Source: JBQTIY01 sp052387675
Lineage (GTDB): Bacteria > Planctomycetota > B15-G4
Assembly: GCA_052387675.1 (NCBI GenBank)
Contig: JBQTIY010000011.1
Coordinates: 240,921 to 304,920, forward strand
DNA length: 64,000 nt
Direction of reading: 5' to 3'
In this document: one piece after another, positions 44,543-52,676 of the stretch
Layout of the letters: every line of letters begins with the position of its first letter
Numbering within the stretch: the stretch's first letter is position 1
The notes under the pieces: generated by a model
Seen by the model: the letters and a program-made list of their open reading frames with translations, nothing else
Databases searched by the model: none
Told to the model about the DNA's origin: nothing
Program-made: the position numbers and the translations under genes

Positions 44543-44941
44543 TTAGAGCGAATCGTCAACGATGAGATTCATTGCCGGGCTGCCGATCAGCAACGGCCGG
44601 GCGGCCGACTTGGCGACGGGCCCGAAGAGTCGCGAGCCGAGGTGCCCGACACCCTGCTTGCGAAGCATGCTAACCGGCATCGCTGCGGGCGACAACGAGA
44701 CGAGGACGCCAAGCCGATCGCCCGGAACGCGCTGTCTTCTCGACACTGCAGCGTGGCCTTGCCCGACATCGGCGAGGCCCGAGCCATAGAGACCGTCGAT
44801 CTGCTGATGCTCGTGCAGCCGGCGGACGAGCTCGTCGGCGAGCGACATGAGATCGGGCGAGGAGCCATGGGCGGCCGCCGAGGGCACCGGCAAGAGCGTG
44901 GCGAGCCGGGACAGGGAACCAAGGCTTCGCAGCAGTTTTCC
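44543..44941 (-). pseudogene. Chimeric remnant: 5' end of toroid gene joined to 3' end of beta-helix gene
   Basis: The first about 57 codons (KLLRSLGSLSRLATLLP, HGSSPDLMSLADELVRRL, EHQQIDGLYGSGLAD) copy the N-terminus of the toroid protein at 42284; the GTG start has become GGA. The last about 45 codons match the C-terminal end of the beta-helix family, ending DDSL-TAA. The join lies around 44700-44768. The frame is still open but has no start, so it is most likely a deletion relic between two tandem genes. Confidence 0.75.
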
Positions 44942-45071
44942 GGGCAGATCTCCGGGCAATGGGCAACCACCATGGTGTCTAGCTTGTAAGAAGTCTCAGG
45001 TCCGGCACGCACCGGACGCACCGACACCGGGGCCCGTTCTTTGATCGCGCACGGAAGAGCCAAAGGGTTCA
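44769..45071. repeat. Direct repeat copy B of toroid leader and 5' end
   Basis: Counterpart of 42112-42414, same length, diverged by scattered substitutions, start codon destroyed. The beta-helix gene and the tRNA fragment lie between the copies. Confidence 0.8.
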
Positions 45072-45298
45072 CTGCCACTATTGGCGCACTTGTGACCGGC
45101 ACTCCCCTACGTTGCGGCTAGGCCTACAAGAACGCCACCGAAGAAAGGAGAGTGCGTTGCGTTCGACGCTCTAGTAGTACGGCAACCGCGCTACGACGCT
45201 AGTACCGAGCCGGCGGCACCCGATACCCACTCCCGGACTCGAGCCCGGCGTCTTGGCGTTGGCGCTCCGATTGAGCGAGGGTTAGGACGCATCCAGCA
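45072..45298. other. Intergenic at the edge of the low-GC block
   Basis: No gene recognised. Composition shifts from GC-rich to lower GC here. Confidence 0.4.
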
Positions 45299-45637
45299 TT
45301 AAGTCGAAGTAGGCGAGTAGACGCTGTTCAGAATGGGGAAACAACCCGCATTAAGAAGGTGAATGTTCAGCCACGTCCGTTCAACCTTGTTGATCTCAGT
45401 TGTCTCTGTCCAGTGAATGAAGACGGCGCGACCGTGAGCAGTTACTGCGGTCTTCTCTGCACTGTCAAGATGCTCCCTCACTCTACGCCGAAGGTTCACC
45501 GTCAAACCGATGTAGAGCACTTCCCGTTCAAAAGTGGTGAGAGCGTAGCAACCAGGTGTGGCAGGCAGGAACTTCTCTCGGCTGCGGCGGAACGGCTCCG
45601 AGGCGAGTGGAATCGGCACCAAGAGATCCAGCTTCAT
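45299..45637 (-). CDS. GIY-YIG nuclease-domain protein
   Basis: 112 residues. TPGCYALTTFEREVLYIGLTVNLRRRVREHL contains the G-x-Y (GCY, 29-31) and Y-I-G (42-44) strands, the Arg-rich helix, and downstream E86 (KVERTWLN) and N104 (FPILN), the metal-binding Glu and conserved Asn. The domain fills the protein, as in stand-alone GIY-YIG proteins. Metal-dependent nicking of DNA is the expected chemistry. ATGA overlap with the DGQHR gene suggests they work together. Lower GC than the flanking chromosome. Confidence 0.82.
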   Translation of the reverse strand: MKLDLLVPIPLASEPFRRSREKFLPATPGCYALTTFEREVLYIGLTVNLRRRVREHLDSAEKTAVTAHGRAVFIHWTETTEINKVERTWLNIHLLNAGCFPILNSVYSPTST

Positions 45638-46770
45638 ATTTCAATCGCACCACCAGCGGAAGACTTGTGCAACGCCTTGGCCATTTCCTGCGAAATAACG
45701 TTGATAGCGCCCGCATTCAGGAAGCTTGCCTTACCCCCTCGTGCCCACCAGTCCGGGTGGCCTACCCCTGCGTGCTCGCCTTCAACGTTGTCGAAGCAGG
45801 AACGAAGTAACGCTTCCATGGTTGACGTTGTGAAGCTTCCGCGATCTTGAAGCTTGATAAAAAACGGAATCGAAAACTTACAAAACAGTTCAACTCCATT
45901 GTACTTGTAAAGGACGGTTGCGTTGCCGTCATCAAGTATCGCGGCGATAGCCTTCCAGTAGTTAAGGAATATCTTCTTCTCTTTCTCAAAGTCCTTAACC
46001 ACTGCCGACAATGGATTGTTAGCAGTGAGCACGTACTTGACAATCGCCTTGACAAACGTTCTCTGATTAACCGTTGCTTCGTCTGACTCCGAGTTCGCCA
46101 TCTTGATCTTCCCATGCCACGGGGACTCAGGGGTCTCGTTCAAGTAATCGGCGTACTTGACTGCCTTCTCAACCTCACCCCGCTCAACAGTATTGGTGAT
46201 CCACTTCGGCAGGCTGGGCAAGTCGTCCTCGATGTCGAGTGCGTCACTCAGCCTCGCGATGATTCGCTGTTCCACGGACTTGTCTACGCTCTTCTGGGTC
46301 GTATTCACAATGAGGAAGTGACACATCTGGGCAATCTTCGGTAAGTTGATCGCGATATTCACTGGAACTTCGAAGTCAAGAACCCGCGAATCCTTCTCTG
46401 CGGCCATCTTTAAACCCTCAAGCCTATGCTGCCCGTCGACCACGCTGAATGGCCCAACCACACCGATGTCGATTGCAATGGTGTTCGACGAACTATTGAA
46501 CTCGATACCTTTGTCCGTGGCGAGAAACACGGAAGTCGGAAGGAATGCGTCTTGGCTGTCCTGCCCTTTGACAATGTAGTCCGCGAGTTTCTTCGCCCTT
46601 GCCTTGTTCAACAACCGCTGATAACCCTTGTCGTTCAGATTGTCTGGGTCAAGCGTTTCTACGCTGTAGAATCCCTCCGACACAAGATCAGAGACTTTCA
46701 TTGAGGTAGTGTAAAGGACCAGCGCTCCTTGGCGGACTTTAGAGGCTGCTATAACAATCACGTTCGGCAC
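45634..46770 (-). CDS. DGQHR-domain protein (DndB/DpdB-like)
   Basis: 378 residues from a GTG at 46770 (GGGAG 8 nt upstream). FSVVDGQHRLEGLKMA (DGQHR at 112-116) and the later FLIVNTTQKSVDKS are hallmarks of DGQHR/ParB-like-fold proteins such as DndB (phosphorothioation) and DpdB (7-deazaguanine DNA modification). No Dnd sulfur-transfer genes or DpdA transglycosylase are nearby, so this member probably serves a different nucleic-acid system. Coupled by a 4-nt overlap to the GIY-YIG gene. Confidence 0.82.
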   Translation of the reverse strand: MPNVIVIAASKVRQGALVLYTTSMKVSDLVSEGFYSVETLDPDNLNDKGYQRLLNKARAKKLADYIVKGQDSQDAFLPTSVFLATDKGIEFNSSSNTIAIDIGVVGPFSVVDGQHRLEGLKMAAEKDSRVLDFEVPVNIAINLPKIAQMCHFLIVNTTQKSVDKSVEQRIIARLSDALDIEDDLPSLPKWITNTVERGEVEKAVKYADYLNETPESPWHGKIKMANSESDEATVNQRTFVKAIVKYVLTANNPLSAVVKDFEKEKKIFLNYWKAIAAILDDGNATVLYKYNGVELFCKFSIPFFIKLQDRGSFTTSTMEALLRSCFDNVEGEHAGVGHPDWWARGGKASFLNAGAINVISQEMAKALHKSSAGGAIEI

Positions 46771-46893
46771 TGATTTGTCTCCCTGCTCTGCGGCGACGAT
46801 GCACCGAGAAGTGTACTAAGATGCTGACCAACGATTCCCGATTCGGAAACGGGTTGTTCCGCAGACCCGCCGCTGCAAGCGCACGTCAGCCAA
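46771..46893. other. Intergenic spacer with GC-rich core
   Basis: Contains a ccgcagacccgccgctgcaa block resembling parts of the spacers at 47812-47907 and 52546-52676. The 5' leader of the DGQHR gene is here. Confidence 0.35.
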
Positions 46894-47457
46894 CTACCAC
46901 GCAAGACCGCACTCTTCGTTCCAGCGAAACCAGGGCCATTCAGGCAAGCCAAGGACGTATGCATCAGCCGGACCATCGAAGCCGGATGGAGGTGGATGCA
47001 CTTGAAGCTGTGCCGGATTAACGCTTATCTCGCAGATGGCAACAGAATCCAAGGGCACATAGACCGGCACTGTGACAGTTGCATTTGACACTAAGGACGG
47101 CTGCCTAACTTGGATTGTCCAGCCGGTTCCGTCGTCGCCAACAATGGTTCCGACCACGTTTGGCAGGTCTACCTTCCCAATGACTCTCGTCACGATGTGC
47201 GCGAAGCAGCCGACGAGTCTCTGTTCGCGAACTCGGCGCCTGACAATATCAGTTCTAGTGGGATTGCGATGGTACGGCGGAAGCGCGTAACGCCATGCCA
47301 GAAGCAATCTCTCCCGTGGCCACATCTCATCGTCTCGATACTCGGCATGCACTTTTCGATTCGAGGCCAGCGCAACGGCACATTCCTCTACCGTAGATAA
47401 ATCCCCACGGGCAAGAGCCCGGATTAGCGACTTGACGGTGCCTTCGTGTACTTCCAT
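46894..47457 (-). CDS. Unknown island protein
   Basis: 187 residues. The N-terminal half is helical and charged (MEVHEGTVKSLIRALARGDLSTVEECAVAL, RERLLLAWRYALPPYHRNP); the C-terminal half is beta-rich (GTIVGDDGTGWTIQVRQPSL, VTVPVYVPLDSVAICEISVNP) and may be a small barrel. No family recognised. It lies between the 101-residue protein and the DGQHR gene, same strand. Confidence 0.6.
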   Translation of the reverse strand: MEVHEGTVKSLIRALARGDLSTVEECAVALASNRKVHAEYRDDEMWPRERLLLAWRYALPPYHRNPTRTDIVRRRVREQRLVGCFAHIVTRVIGKVDLPNVVGTIVGDDGTGWTIQVRQPSLVSNATVTVPVYVPLDSVAICEISVNPAQLQVHPPPSGFDGPADAYVLGLPEWPWFRWNEECGLAW

Positions 47458-47505
47458 GCCGGTCCTCAGCGTGCTGCGACTTAAGGTCTATTCTACTTAC
47501 CCTAG

Positions 47506-47811
47506 TTAAGACTTTCCGCTCCGTACGCCCGTCTCGATTACCGAGATTGCACTGCTCTCCAATTTGACGGACAGGAGCAACCCCATCGCGCGCCCCTTCC
47601 TTTTACTTCGGTCGAGCCGATTAATGGACTGCACGCAAGACTGCAACGCAAGCGACAGCTTCAGCGCCTCGTCAAACGGAATCTCGAGGTTGAGCGACTT
47701 GACTCCCTTGGAACTGAGGTCAGGGCTCGAGTGAACGAACCGCGCCGAGCCGTGGTAGTCCACCGCCTTCGTCTTGAACTCTCCAGAACTGAACGATCGT
47801 TTGCTACTCAT
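47506..47811 (-). CDS. Small unknown island protein
   Basis: 101 residues with AGGAGG 5 nt before the ATG. Ser/Lys-rich N-terminus, then KSLNLEIPFDEALKLSLALQSCVQSINRLDRSKRKG, a strand-helix unit, and LLLSVKLESSAISVIE. No family recognised. 96 nt downstream of the ATPase gene. Confidence 0.6.
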   Translation of the reverse strand: MSSKRSFSSGEFKTKAVDYHGSARFVHSSPDLSSKGVKSLNLEIPFDEALKLSLALQSCVQSINRLDRSKRKGRAMGLLLSVKLESSAISVIETGVRSGKS

Positions 47812-47907
47812 TCATCCTCCTTGATCTGGTTAACGACCTGCCGTCAGGCAGCTAGCCGACGACTTGACTCTTGCGCCGCATGCCGGCCGGTCCGCTGCGA
47901 CAGCTTC
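47812..47907. other. Intergenic spacer with hairpin and GC-rich block
   Basis: Contains the perfect hairpin ctgcc-gtca-ggcag and a ttgcgccgcatgccggccgg block similar to one in the spacer at 52546-52676. Confidence 0.35.
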
Positions 47908-50118
47908 TTAAGTTCCACCAATGGCAGACTCCGGGCAGACCACCTTATGTGCAATCGGTAAGAACTGTGTCAGCAGGGCGCTGTACTCAGCATAATAAAG
48001 GTCCCAGTCAGCCTTCTCATACTCCTCAGGACTCTCTTGCGAGTTCCTGCTTAGGACGTTTGCACACACAGCGTCCGCCACGATCTCCGCGATCAATACT
48101 CTGAACTCCAGAGAGTTCTGACCTGGAAACTCTTTCGGTGGACCCAAGTACCGACGCAGCGACGGATGCTTAGCAGCGATCTCCAGCACGTTGTTCTGCA
48201 GTCTGTATCTCTGATTCCCAAGATCAATGTCCTCGATCTTGATCTTGAGGCCTGCCCCCGCCTCAACAATGGTGTGCAGTGTGGTTGTGACCTCCTGGCT
48301 CTCCACCGTGGCTGAGAGGATGCAAGAGTCCTCCACGTCTGGGGTCCGCACATGAAACTCGGCCGAGGCGATACCCAGTTCTTCGTGCGGCTGAAGCATC
48401 ACAGATACAGGAGGCTTGAACCGACGAGAGCTCGACCGAATAGCAACTTGAGTCGGCTCGGCAAACTGAGCTATTGGGCCGACCAGCCGCACCCGCTTGC
48501 GACCAGCTGTCGTCAGCGCCCGATAGCGCTGACGCTCGAACTGCAGTGTCATCACATGCAGGTACTTGTCGGACTCACTGCCCAGGACCTCGACTGCTGC
48601 CTCTGCGACGATTCGCCCCACTCGTACTCGCACCCCAGTCGCGGCAGTCGCGGCCATTCCCTTAATCTTCCAGCGAGCACGGAGAACACCGGGTTGCGAT
48701 GGATGAGGCTCCAGGCCGCAGACATGCGAATCACTCGAGATATCAGTTGAAAGGCATTCAATGACAAGCGCCTCGCCGACCTGCAATTCTGGGAACGCTT
48801 CCTGCAGAATATTCAGAGCGAAGTTCCGACTGTGCCCGATCACTAGTTGCGCGAATGGTGGCTGAATCGAATAGCCTTTTCGCTTGAATCCAGAACTCGA
48901 ATCCTTCGAATCGGTGTCGACAGAGGGCTCATCGACCACGACTTTGTCGTGGAGGAATGCACTAGCCACACGCTCCAAGTCATTCAGGCGGCGTCTAGTA
49001 TTCGAGTTCTCTATCGATGCCTTCTCCTTCTCCCTACGTGACCTCTCTTCCTCAACGAGCGGGCGAAGGCGCGTCAGAACTTCACCGATCAACGCCTTAA
49101 CGAACGGATGGTCCTTGGTGAGACCCGTTCTTCGAGATGGATCGATGACCGGCGTGGCATTCGCGGGATCGAAGGGCACCTTATTTGCAAAACGATCGTC
49201 ATACTCGTTCCATAGGTCATCAATGCCCTCACACACAAGCCGCCCGAAGAACGATTGCGCGTGTACATCGTTCTCCAAACCAGAATCGAACAGACTGGCT
49301 TCGTGTATTGCGTGGCGGGACTTCACGAGGATTCCTCCGAGCCGAAAGCGCTGGCTCTCCCGCTCAAAGGGCTTTGTCGCGCGCTTGATGGTGAGCTTTG
49401 CCTTCACGTGCTCGTATCCGGGAACCACAAACGCTTCGGCCAGCCTCTCAGTGCCTTCAATCTGCCGCGCTCGAAGCGTCTCCTCTCTTCCGCGGTTTAG
49501 ATCACGCAACACGATTGTGCGCCTTGCATCATTCAAGATGTCACGAAGCGGAACGAGTCTCTCCAGTCGATCCCTGAGCGTGTCATGCTGTGGTGCTGTA
49601 CAGGTGTTGTCTAAATCAATAGCTACCACGGTTCCCGTTCCTGCCTTGATGCCAAGCTTCTCCCGAAGTTCCTCAGTAACGTCGGTAGAACGGCGCAAAG
49701 TAAATTCGAGGTAGCGGGATATTTCACATGCATGGTACTTCGCATCAACCGCGATGGAATCGAACGTGACGTTGCCTAAGGCAGCTACATCTTTGGCGCC
49801 GCGTGAGTTGGTCCCTCGCACTCTTACGCCCTTCTCGAGACCGCTCACGCGACCACCCATACGCGACAGCCGCTCATCCATCGTGGCTGCTGTCATGCCA
49901 TCAGCAAAGTCGCGAACAACTAGGCGGCCATGCGACTCCCCTCGGCGTCGCTCAACCTCAATTTCGATCCTACCGGGGGTGCCTAAGTGCTGGTACCGGT
50001 CATCGGCATTGGTCACAAGCTCAACGATCGCGTCGTAGATGTCGGTGATAGAGAGCTTCGCGGCCTGCATTAGAGTCCGCGTATCAGCTGCGATTGCGCG
50101 GGTCGTCGGTGTACTCAT
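47908..50118 (-). CDS. GHKL (HSP90/MutL/MORC-like) ATPase
   Basis: 736 residues. The Bergerat ATP site is complete: N-box DAIVELVTNADDRY (E33, N37), G1 VVRDFADGMTAATM (D70, G74) and G2 VRGTNSRGAKDVAALG (G102-G106). A transducer-like domain follows to about 330, then a charged helical linker (EEERSRREKEKASIEN) and a beta-rich C-terminal third with repeated Ig-like strands (EALVIECLSTDIS, GVRVRVGRIVAEAAVEV, CILSATVESQEVTTTLHTIVEAG). Prokaryotic MORC-like GHKL ATPases occur in restriction-type defence loci and act as nucleotide-driven clamps. The gene follows a wHTH gene by 15 nt and is the largest protein of the island. Confidence 0.82.
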   Translation of the reverse strand: MSTPTTRAIAADTRTLMQAAKLSITDIYDAIVELVTNADDRYQHLGTPGRIEIEVERRRGESHGRLVVRDFADGMTAATMDERLSRMGGRVSGLEKGVRVRGTNSRGAKDVAALGNVTFDSIAVDAKYHACEISRYLEFTLRRSTDVTEELREKLGIKAGTGTVVAIDLDNTCTAPQHDTLRDRLERLVPLRDILNDARRTIVLRDLNRGREETLRARQIEGTERLAEAFVVPGYEHVKAKLTIKRATKPFERESQRFRLGGILVKSRHAIHEASLFDSGLENDVHAQSFFGRLVCEGIDDLWNEYDDRFANKVPFDPANATPVIDPSRRTGLTKDHPFVKALIGEVLTRLRPLVEEERSRREKEKASIENSNTRRRLNDLERVASAFLHDKVVVDEPSVDTDSKDSSSGFKRKGYSIQPPFAQLVIGHSRNFALNILQEAFPELQVGEALVIECLSTDISSDSHVCGLEPHPSQPGVLRARWKIKGMAATAATGVRVRVGRIVAEAAVEVLGSESDKYLHVMTLQFERQRYRALTTAGRKRVRLVGPIAQFAEPTQVAIRSSSRRFKPPVSVMLQPHEELGIASAEFHVRTPDVEDSCILSATVESQEVTTTLHTIVEAGAGLKIKIEDIDLGNQRYRLQNNVLEIAAKHPSLRRYLGPPKEFPGQNSLEFRVLIAEIVADAVCANVLSRNSQESPEEYEKADWDLYYAEYSALLTQFLPIAHKVVCPESAIGGT

Positions 50119-50133
50119 CGAGATCTTGGCCCC

Positions 50134-50757
50134 CTAGCGTTGTTCGGCGTACGCCTTCTCGCAAGCACTCAGAAAGGCGAGTAGTGCGTTGTCTTCGGCA
50201 TCGAGCGCAGTCTTGCGCAAGTCGGTAAACCGTCTCTCCCAGATGGAGTGTGACGCGTCAACTCGGCATTTGAGAAAGGCCGCAAGATCCCCTAGTGTCG
50301 CGGAGAACGATGCCGGAGCGCCAGTGTAGGAGCGAAACAACGTTGACTCCTTGAGGCCATGCACTCTACGCAGAACCAGCTGGCGGTGGTCCTTCCTAAT
50401 GCCGGTCCCGTGAAACTGCTCCAGCCTAGTGATGTTCTCTCTCACCCAAAGAACCCCTTGCTCGGTGATCGTCCAACCCTCCAGCGGGCCTGTTCGTCCA
50501 TCCGACCGAATGCGACGAGCTGCCTTCCCCTCCACACGCCCGCCAACCAACGCACCGTGCTGCTCCTTGCAGGCGTCGGTTAATGCGACGCGCACGATGT
50601 CCTTGTCCGGGTGGGCTGGGTACTTTGACCATGAAAATGAGTCCGGAAAGAGCTCCCAGCACTTGAGTGCGACATCCTCAGTGTGGACGCGCCGGTCGAC
50701 GCCGCCGAGCAAGTAGAGTGCGTACACCACAAGTTGATGGTTAGGAGGAGACTTCAA
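50134..50757 (-). CDS. Winged-helix-like island protein
   Basis: 207 residues from a TTG at 50757 that overlaps the stop of a 32-codon ORF as TTGA. The N-terminus (HQLVVYALYLLGGVDRRVHTEDVALKCWELFPDSFSW, then PDKDIVRVALTDACKE and WTITEQGVLWVREN) reads as a winged helix found in many restriction and defence loci. The C-terminal half is helical with an RVHGLKESTLFRSYTGAP segment. Probably cotranscribed and functionally paired with the GHKL ATPase. Confidence 0.68.
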   Translation of the reverse strand: MKSPPNHQLVVYALYLLGGVDRRVHTEDVALKCWELFPDSFSWSKYPAHPDKDIVRVALTDACKEQHGALVGGRVEGKAARRIRSDGRTGPLEGWTITEQGVLWVRENITRLEQFHGTGIRKDHRQLVLRRVHGLKESTLFRSYTGAPASFSATLGDLAAFLKCRVDASHSIWERRFTDLRKTALDAEDNALLAFLSACEKAYAEQR

Positions 50758-50852
50758 GGCATCCTCAGATCAGTCGGATCGACTTGGGCTGATTGCTTAG
50801 CCAGCCAATCGTCGTGCATGACACGCGGGCGAATGGTGCTGACTGAATGCAT
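50754..50852 (-). CDS. Short ORF, 32 residues, coupled to the wHTH gene
   Basis: ATG at 50852, 3 nt after the stop of the upstream gene; it reads MHSVSTIRPRVMHDDWLAKQ plus 12 residues ending DPTDLRMP, then TGA inside the TTG start of the next gene. The tight packing at both ends suggests a translated coupling peptide or small subunit; no homology can be claimed. Confidence 0.4.
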   Translation of the reverse strand: MHSVSTIRPRVMHDDWLAKQSAQVDPTDLRMP

Positions 50853-50855
50853 GGG

Positions 50856-51203
50856 CTAGACCGTCTCTTTTCGCAAGGTGTCGCCGGAGACTCTTCCGGA
50901 TAGGAAGGCGTCGACCTTGCCATGGAAGACATGCTGCAAGGGCAGGCTGGCGAGCACTCCTCTGCTCAAAGATGGCGGCACAACAAGCCAAGTCGGGTGA
51001 GCCGAAGAAAACGGATTCCCGCCGCCTCCCCAAAACCACCGGATTCCCAAGCGTGGCTCGCCATCCCAGTCGAACGCCACTATGGCCCAGCGTTCTTGGA
51101 GGTGCTTGTACACGACCGCATATGGCCCGCTGACGTTCTCTTGCGGAGAGCGAAGCTGAACAATGTTCGCGTCATCGTCTAGGTCAAAGCTCTGACCACC
51201 CAT
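50856..51203 (-). CDS. Small unknown island protein
   Basis: 115 residues, AGGAAG upstream of the ATG. ENVSGPYAVVYKHLQERWAIVAFDWDGEPRLGIRWFWGGGG suggests a compact beta-sheet domain with several Trp; the C-terminal part (LLPLQHVFHGKVDAFLSG-like) is helical. No family recognised. First gene of a tightly packed run leading to the GHKL ATPase. Confidence 0.6.
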   Translation of the reverse strand: MGGQSFDLDDDANIVQLRSPQENVSGPYAVVYKHLQERWAIVAFDWDGEPRLGIRWFWGGGGNPFSSAHPTWLVVPPSLSRGVLASLPLQHVFHGKVDAFLSGRVSGDTLRKETV

Positions 51204-51301
51204 TTGCTACTTCCTCGTGACAATCTTGAAAGGCTCATCGCTCAGCATCGGCGGCGGCGTGCACCATGGTCCGCTGATTGCAGTTGTTACTTATCGTGCC
51301 G

Positions 51302-52045
51302 CTAGGTGAAAATAATCGACGTGATGTCTTCAACGAAGGCACTCACCTTCTTGACTCCCGGGCGGTACTTTCCGGGATGGCCACATCGATTACGAAGGTT
51401 GAGCGCTTCGGTCAGCGTGTCCTTCTGATTCTTGTCGAGAATACCGAGATCCTTTGCGGCCAAGAGAGTCGTTGCATCCTTGACATGCGCAAAGTCATCG
51501 AGGCCCTTCACTGCCCTAGCCTTGGGATCATGCTTCAGAACGGCGGTGCTAACCGCTGCCGAACCCTTGGCCATCATGTTCGACTGAATCGTCCGAATCG
51601 TCGCAACCCACACGAAAACAGTGCATGCCCTTAGCGCACCAACCTGAAGGCACTTCAGGGCCTCCTCTAGATGGCCGCGGACTTCGTCGTCACGGACTTT
51701 AGCCACGAGAGCCTCGAGCGTGCCCACGTCATGCTCAACCTCCACATCCGCTTTCGGGAGCCCAAGAAGGTGTCGCAGGTGTTCGCGACCGGACTCAGTG
51801 AGATTCCACAGGCGCCTCTTTTCCTGTACTCCACTCGTGTCCACAAGGGGACCGCTCTTACTCAATACGTCCGCCACGTTGACATTGGCCCATCCCTTTG
51901 CGCGCGCACTCTTCAAGCCCTGGCGAACTTCGTCGACCGTGAGAGCCGTCTTGTGTTCGTAGCGTTCGCGGTAGTACAGAACGCCAAGGACCCGATCCTG
52001 ATGTGGCCTCTTTGCAAGTGGCGCGAGGAATTCAACGAGAGTCAC
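51302..52045 (-). CDS. Winged helix plus HEPN-like putative RNase
   Basis: 247 residues. N-terminal about 95 residues form a wHTH (RVLGVLYYRERYEHKTALTVDEVRQGL, KRRLWNLTESGREHLRHLLG). From about 105 a helical bundle follows, ending LTEALNLRNRCGHPGKYRPG: R218-N-R-C-G-H223 is the R-x4-H motif of HEPN domains, placed in the last helix as expected. HEPN proteins are metal-independent RNases or RNA binders in toxin-antitoxin, CRISPR and abortive-infection systems. ATGA overlap with the 167-residue gene upstream suggests a two-gene module. Confidence 0.72.
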   Translation of the reverse strand: MTLVEFLAPLAKRPHQDRVLGVLYYRERYEHKTALTVDEVRQGLKSARAKGWANVNVADVLSKSGPLVDTSGVQEKRRLWNLTESGREHLRHLLGLPKADVEVEHDVGTLEALVAKVRDDEVRGHLEEALKCLQVGALRACTVFVWVATIRTIQSNMMAKGSAAVSTAVLKHDPKARAVKGLDDFAHVKDATTLLAAKDLGILDKNQKDTLTEALNLRNRCGHPGKYRPGVKKVSAFVEDITSIIFT

Positions 52046-52545
52046 TCAGCGGCTCCTGGGCGCTTCTTCGTGCCCTTTTTCACGGTGTACGTGGCCTTCA
52101 GGTTGGCCTCTCCGTGCACCGTCGGCTTGAACTTGCCTATCCCGGCCCGAGCAAAGAGCTTCTTCCCTTTCTCTTTAGCCGAAACGAAAGTCATGTCGAC
52201 CCGCTCTGGAATCGTGATGCCGACGCCGGTTGCCTTATCACGCACTTCATCAAGTGAGAAAGGCTCCACACCGTACTCACGATAGAACCAGGCCGCTATA
52301 AGTCTCGCGTTATCAGCGGGCTTGTCGTGATCGAAGGTGGAGAAGAACTCCTCATCCGAGCCATCTGTCTCCTCGCGTTGGGGCTTGTCCGGCTTCCGCT
52401 TGGGCGGAGACTCTGAAGAGCCCTCTGTGACGTAACCCTTAAGAAGGTCGAATGCGTCGCTGCGAACTTCGGCAGGCAGCTTCTCAAGGACCTTGCCAAT
52501 CTGCTCGAGGCGACCGGCTCGCGTCCTAAATTCCGAGTCATCCAC
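52042..52545 (-). CDS. Partner of the HEPN-like protein, unknown function
   Basis: 167 residues from a GTG at 52545 with GGAGGAG 7 nt upstream. N-terminal helix (FRTRAGRLEQIGKVLEKLP), an acidic/basic disordered linker (SESPPKRKPDKPQREETDGSDEE), and a C-terminal domain (ARLIAAWFYREYGVEPFSLDEVRDKATGVGI, KGKKLFARAGIGKFKPTVHGEANLK) that looks like a winged helix. Its coupling to the HEPN gene suggests antitoxin or sensor role, by inference only. Confidence 0.6.
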   Translation of the reverse strand: MDDSEFRTRAGRLEQIGKVLEKLPAEVRSDAFDLLKGYVTEGSSESPPKRKPDKPQREETDGSDEEFFSTFDHDKPADNARLIAAWFYREYGVEPFSLDEVRDKATGVGITIPERVDMTFVSAKEKGKKLFARAGIGKFKPTVHGEANLKATYTVKKGTKKRPGAAE

Positions 52546-52676
52546 GACGATTCTCCTCCATGGTCTTCACGTTAGCTAACGGCCTTGCCGCACAGCCGCC
52601 GGCCGCCGCCGTTGCGATACGAGAACAATAATTCAGCGAACGGCCGGTCGGGTGGAACGGCGAGATATGTGAGGCA
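52546..52676. other. Intergenic spacer with 12-bp palindrome
   Basis: Contains the perfect palindrome cgttagctaacg followed by a GC-rich block (ttgccgcacagccgccggcc) that resembles the spacer at 47812-47907. Holds the leader of the HEPN module. Confidence 0.4.

Noticed and set aside
45634..46770. A complete Dnd or Dpd modification system
   Set aside because: Only the DGQHR protein fits; DndA/C/D/E or DpdA-type enzymes are absent from the block.
47812..52676. Integron cassette array
   Set aside because: Spacers are suggestive, but several genes overlap or are separated by 3-15 nt with no site between them, and the attC consensus ends are not met.
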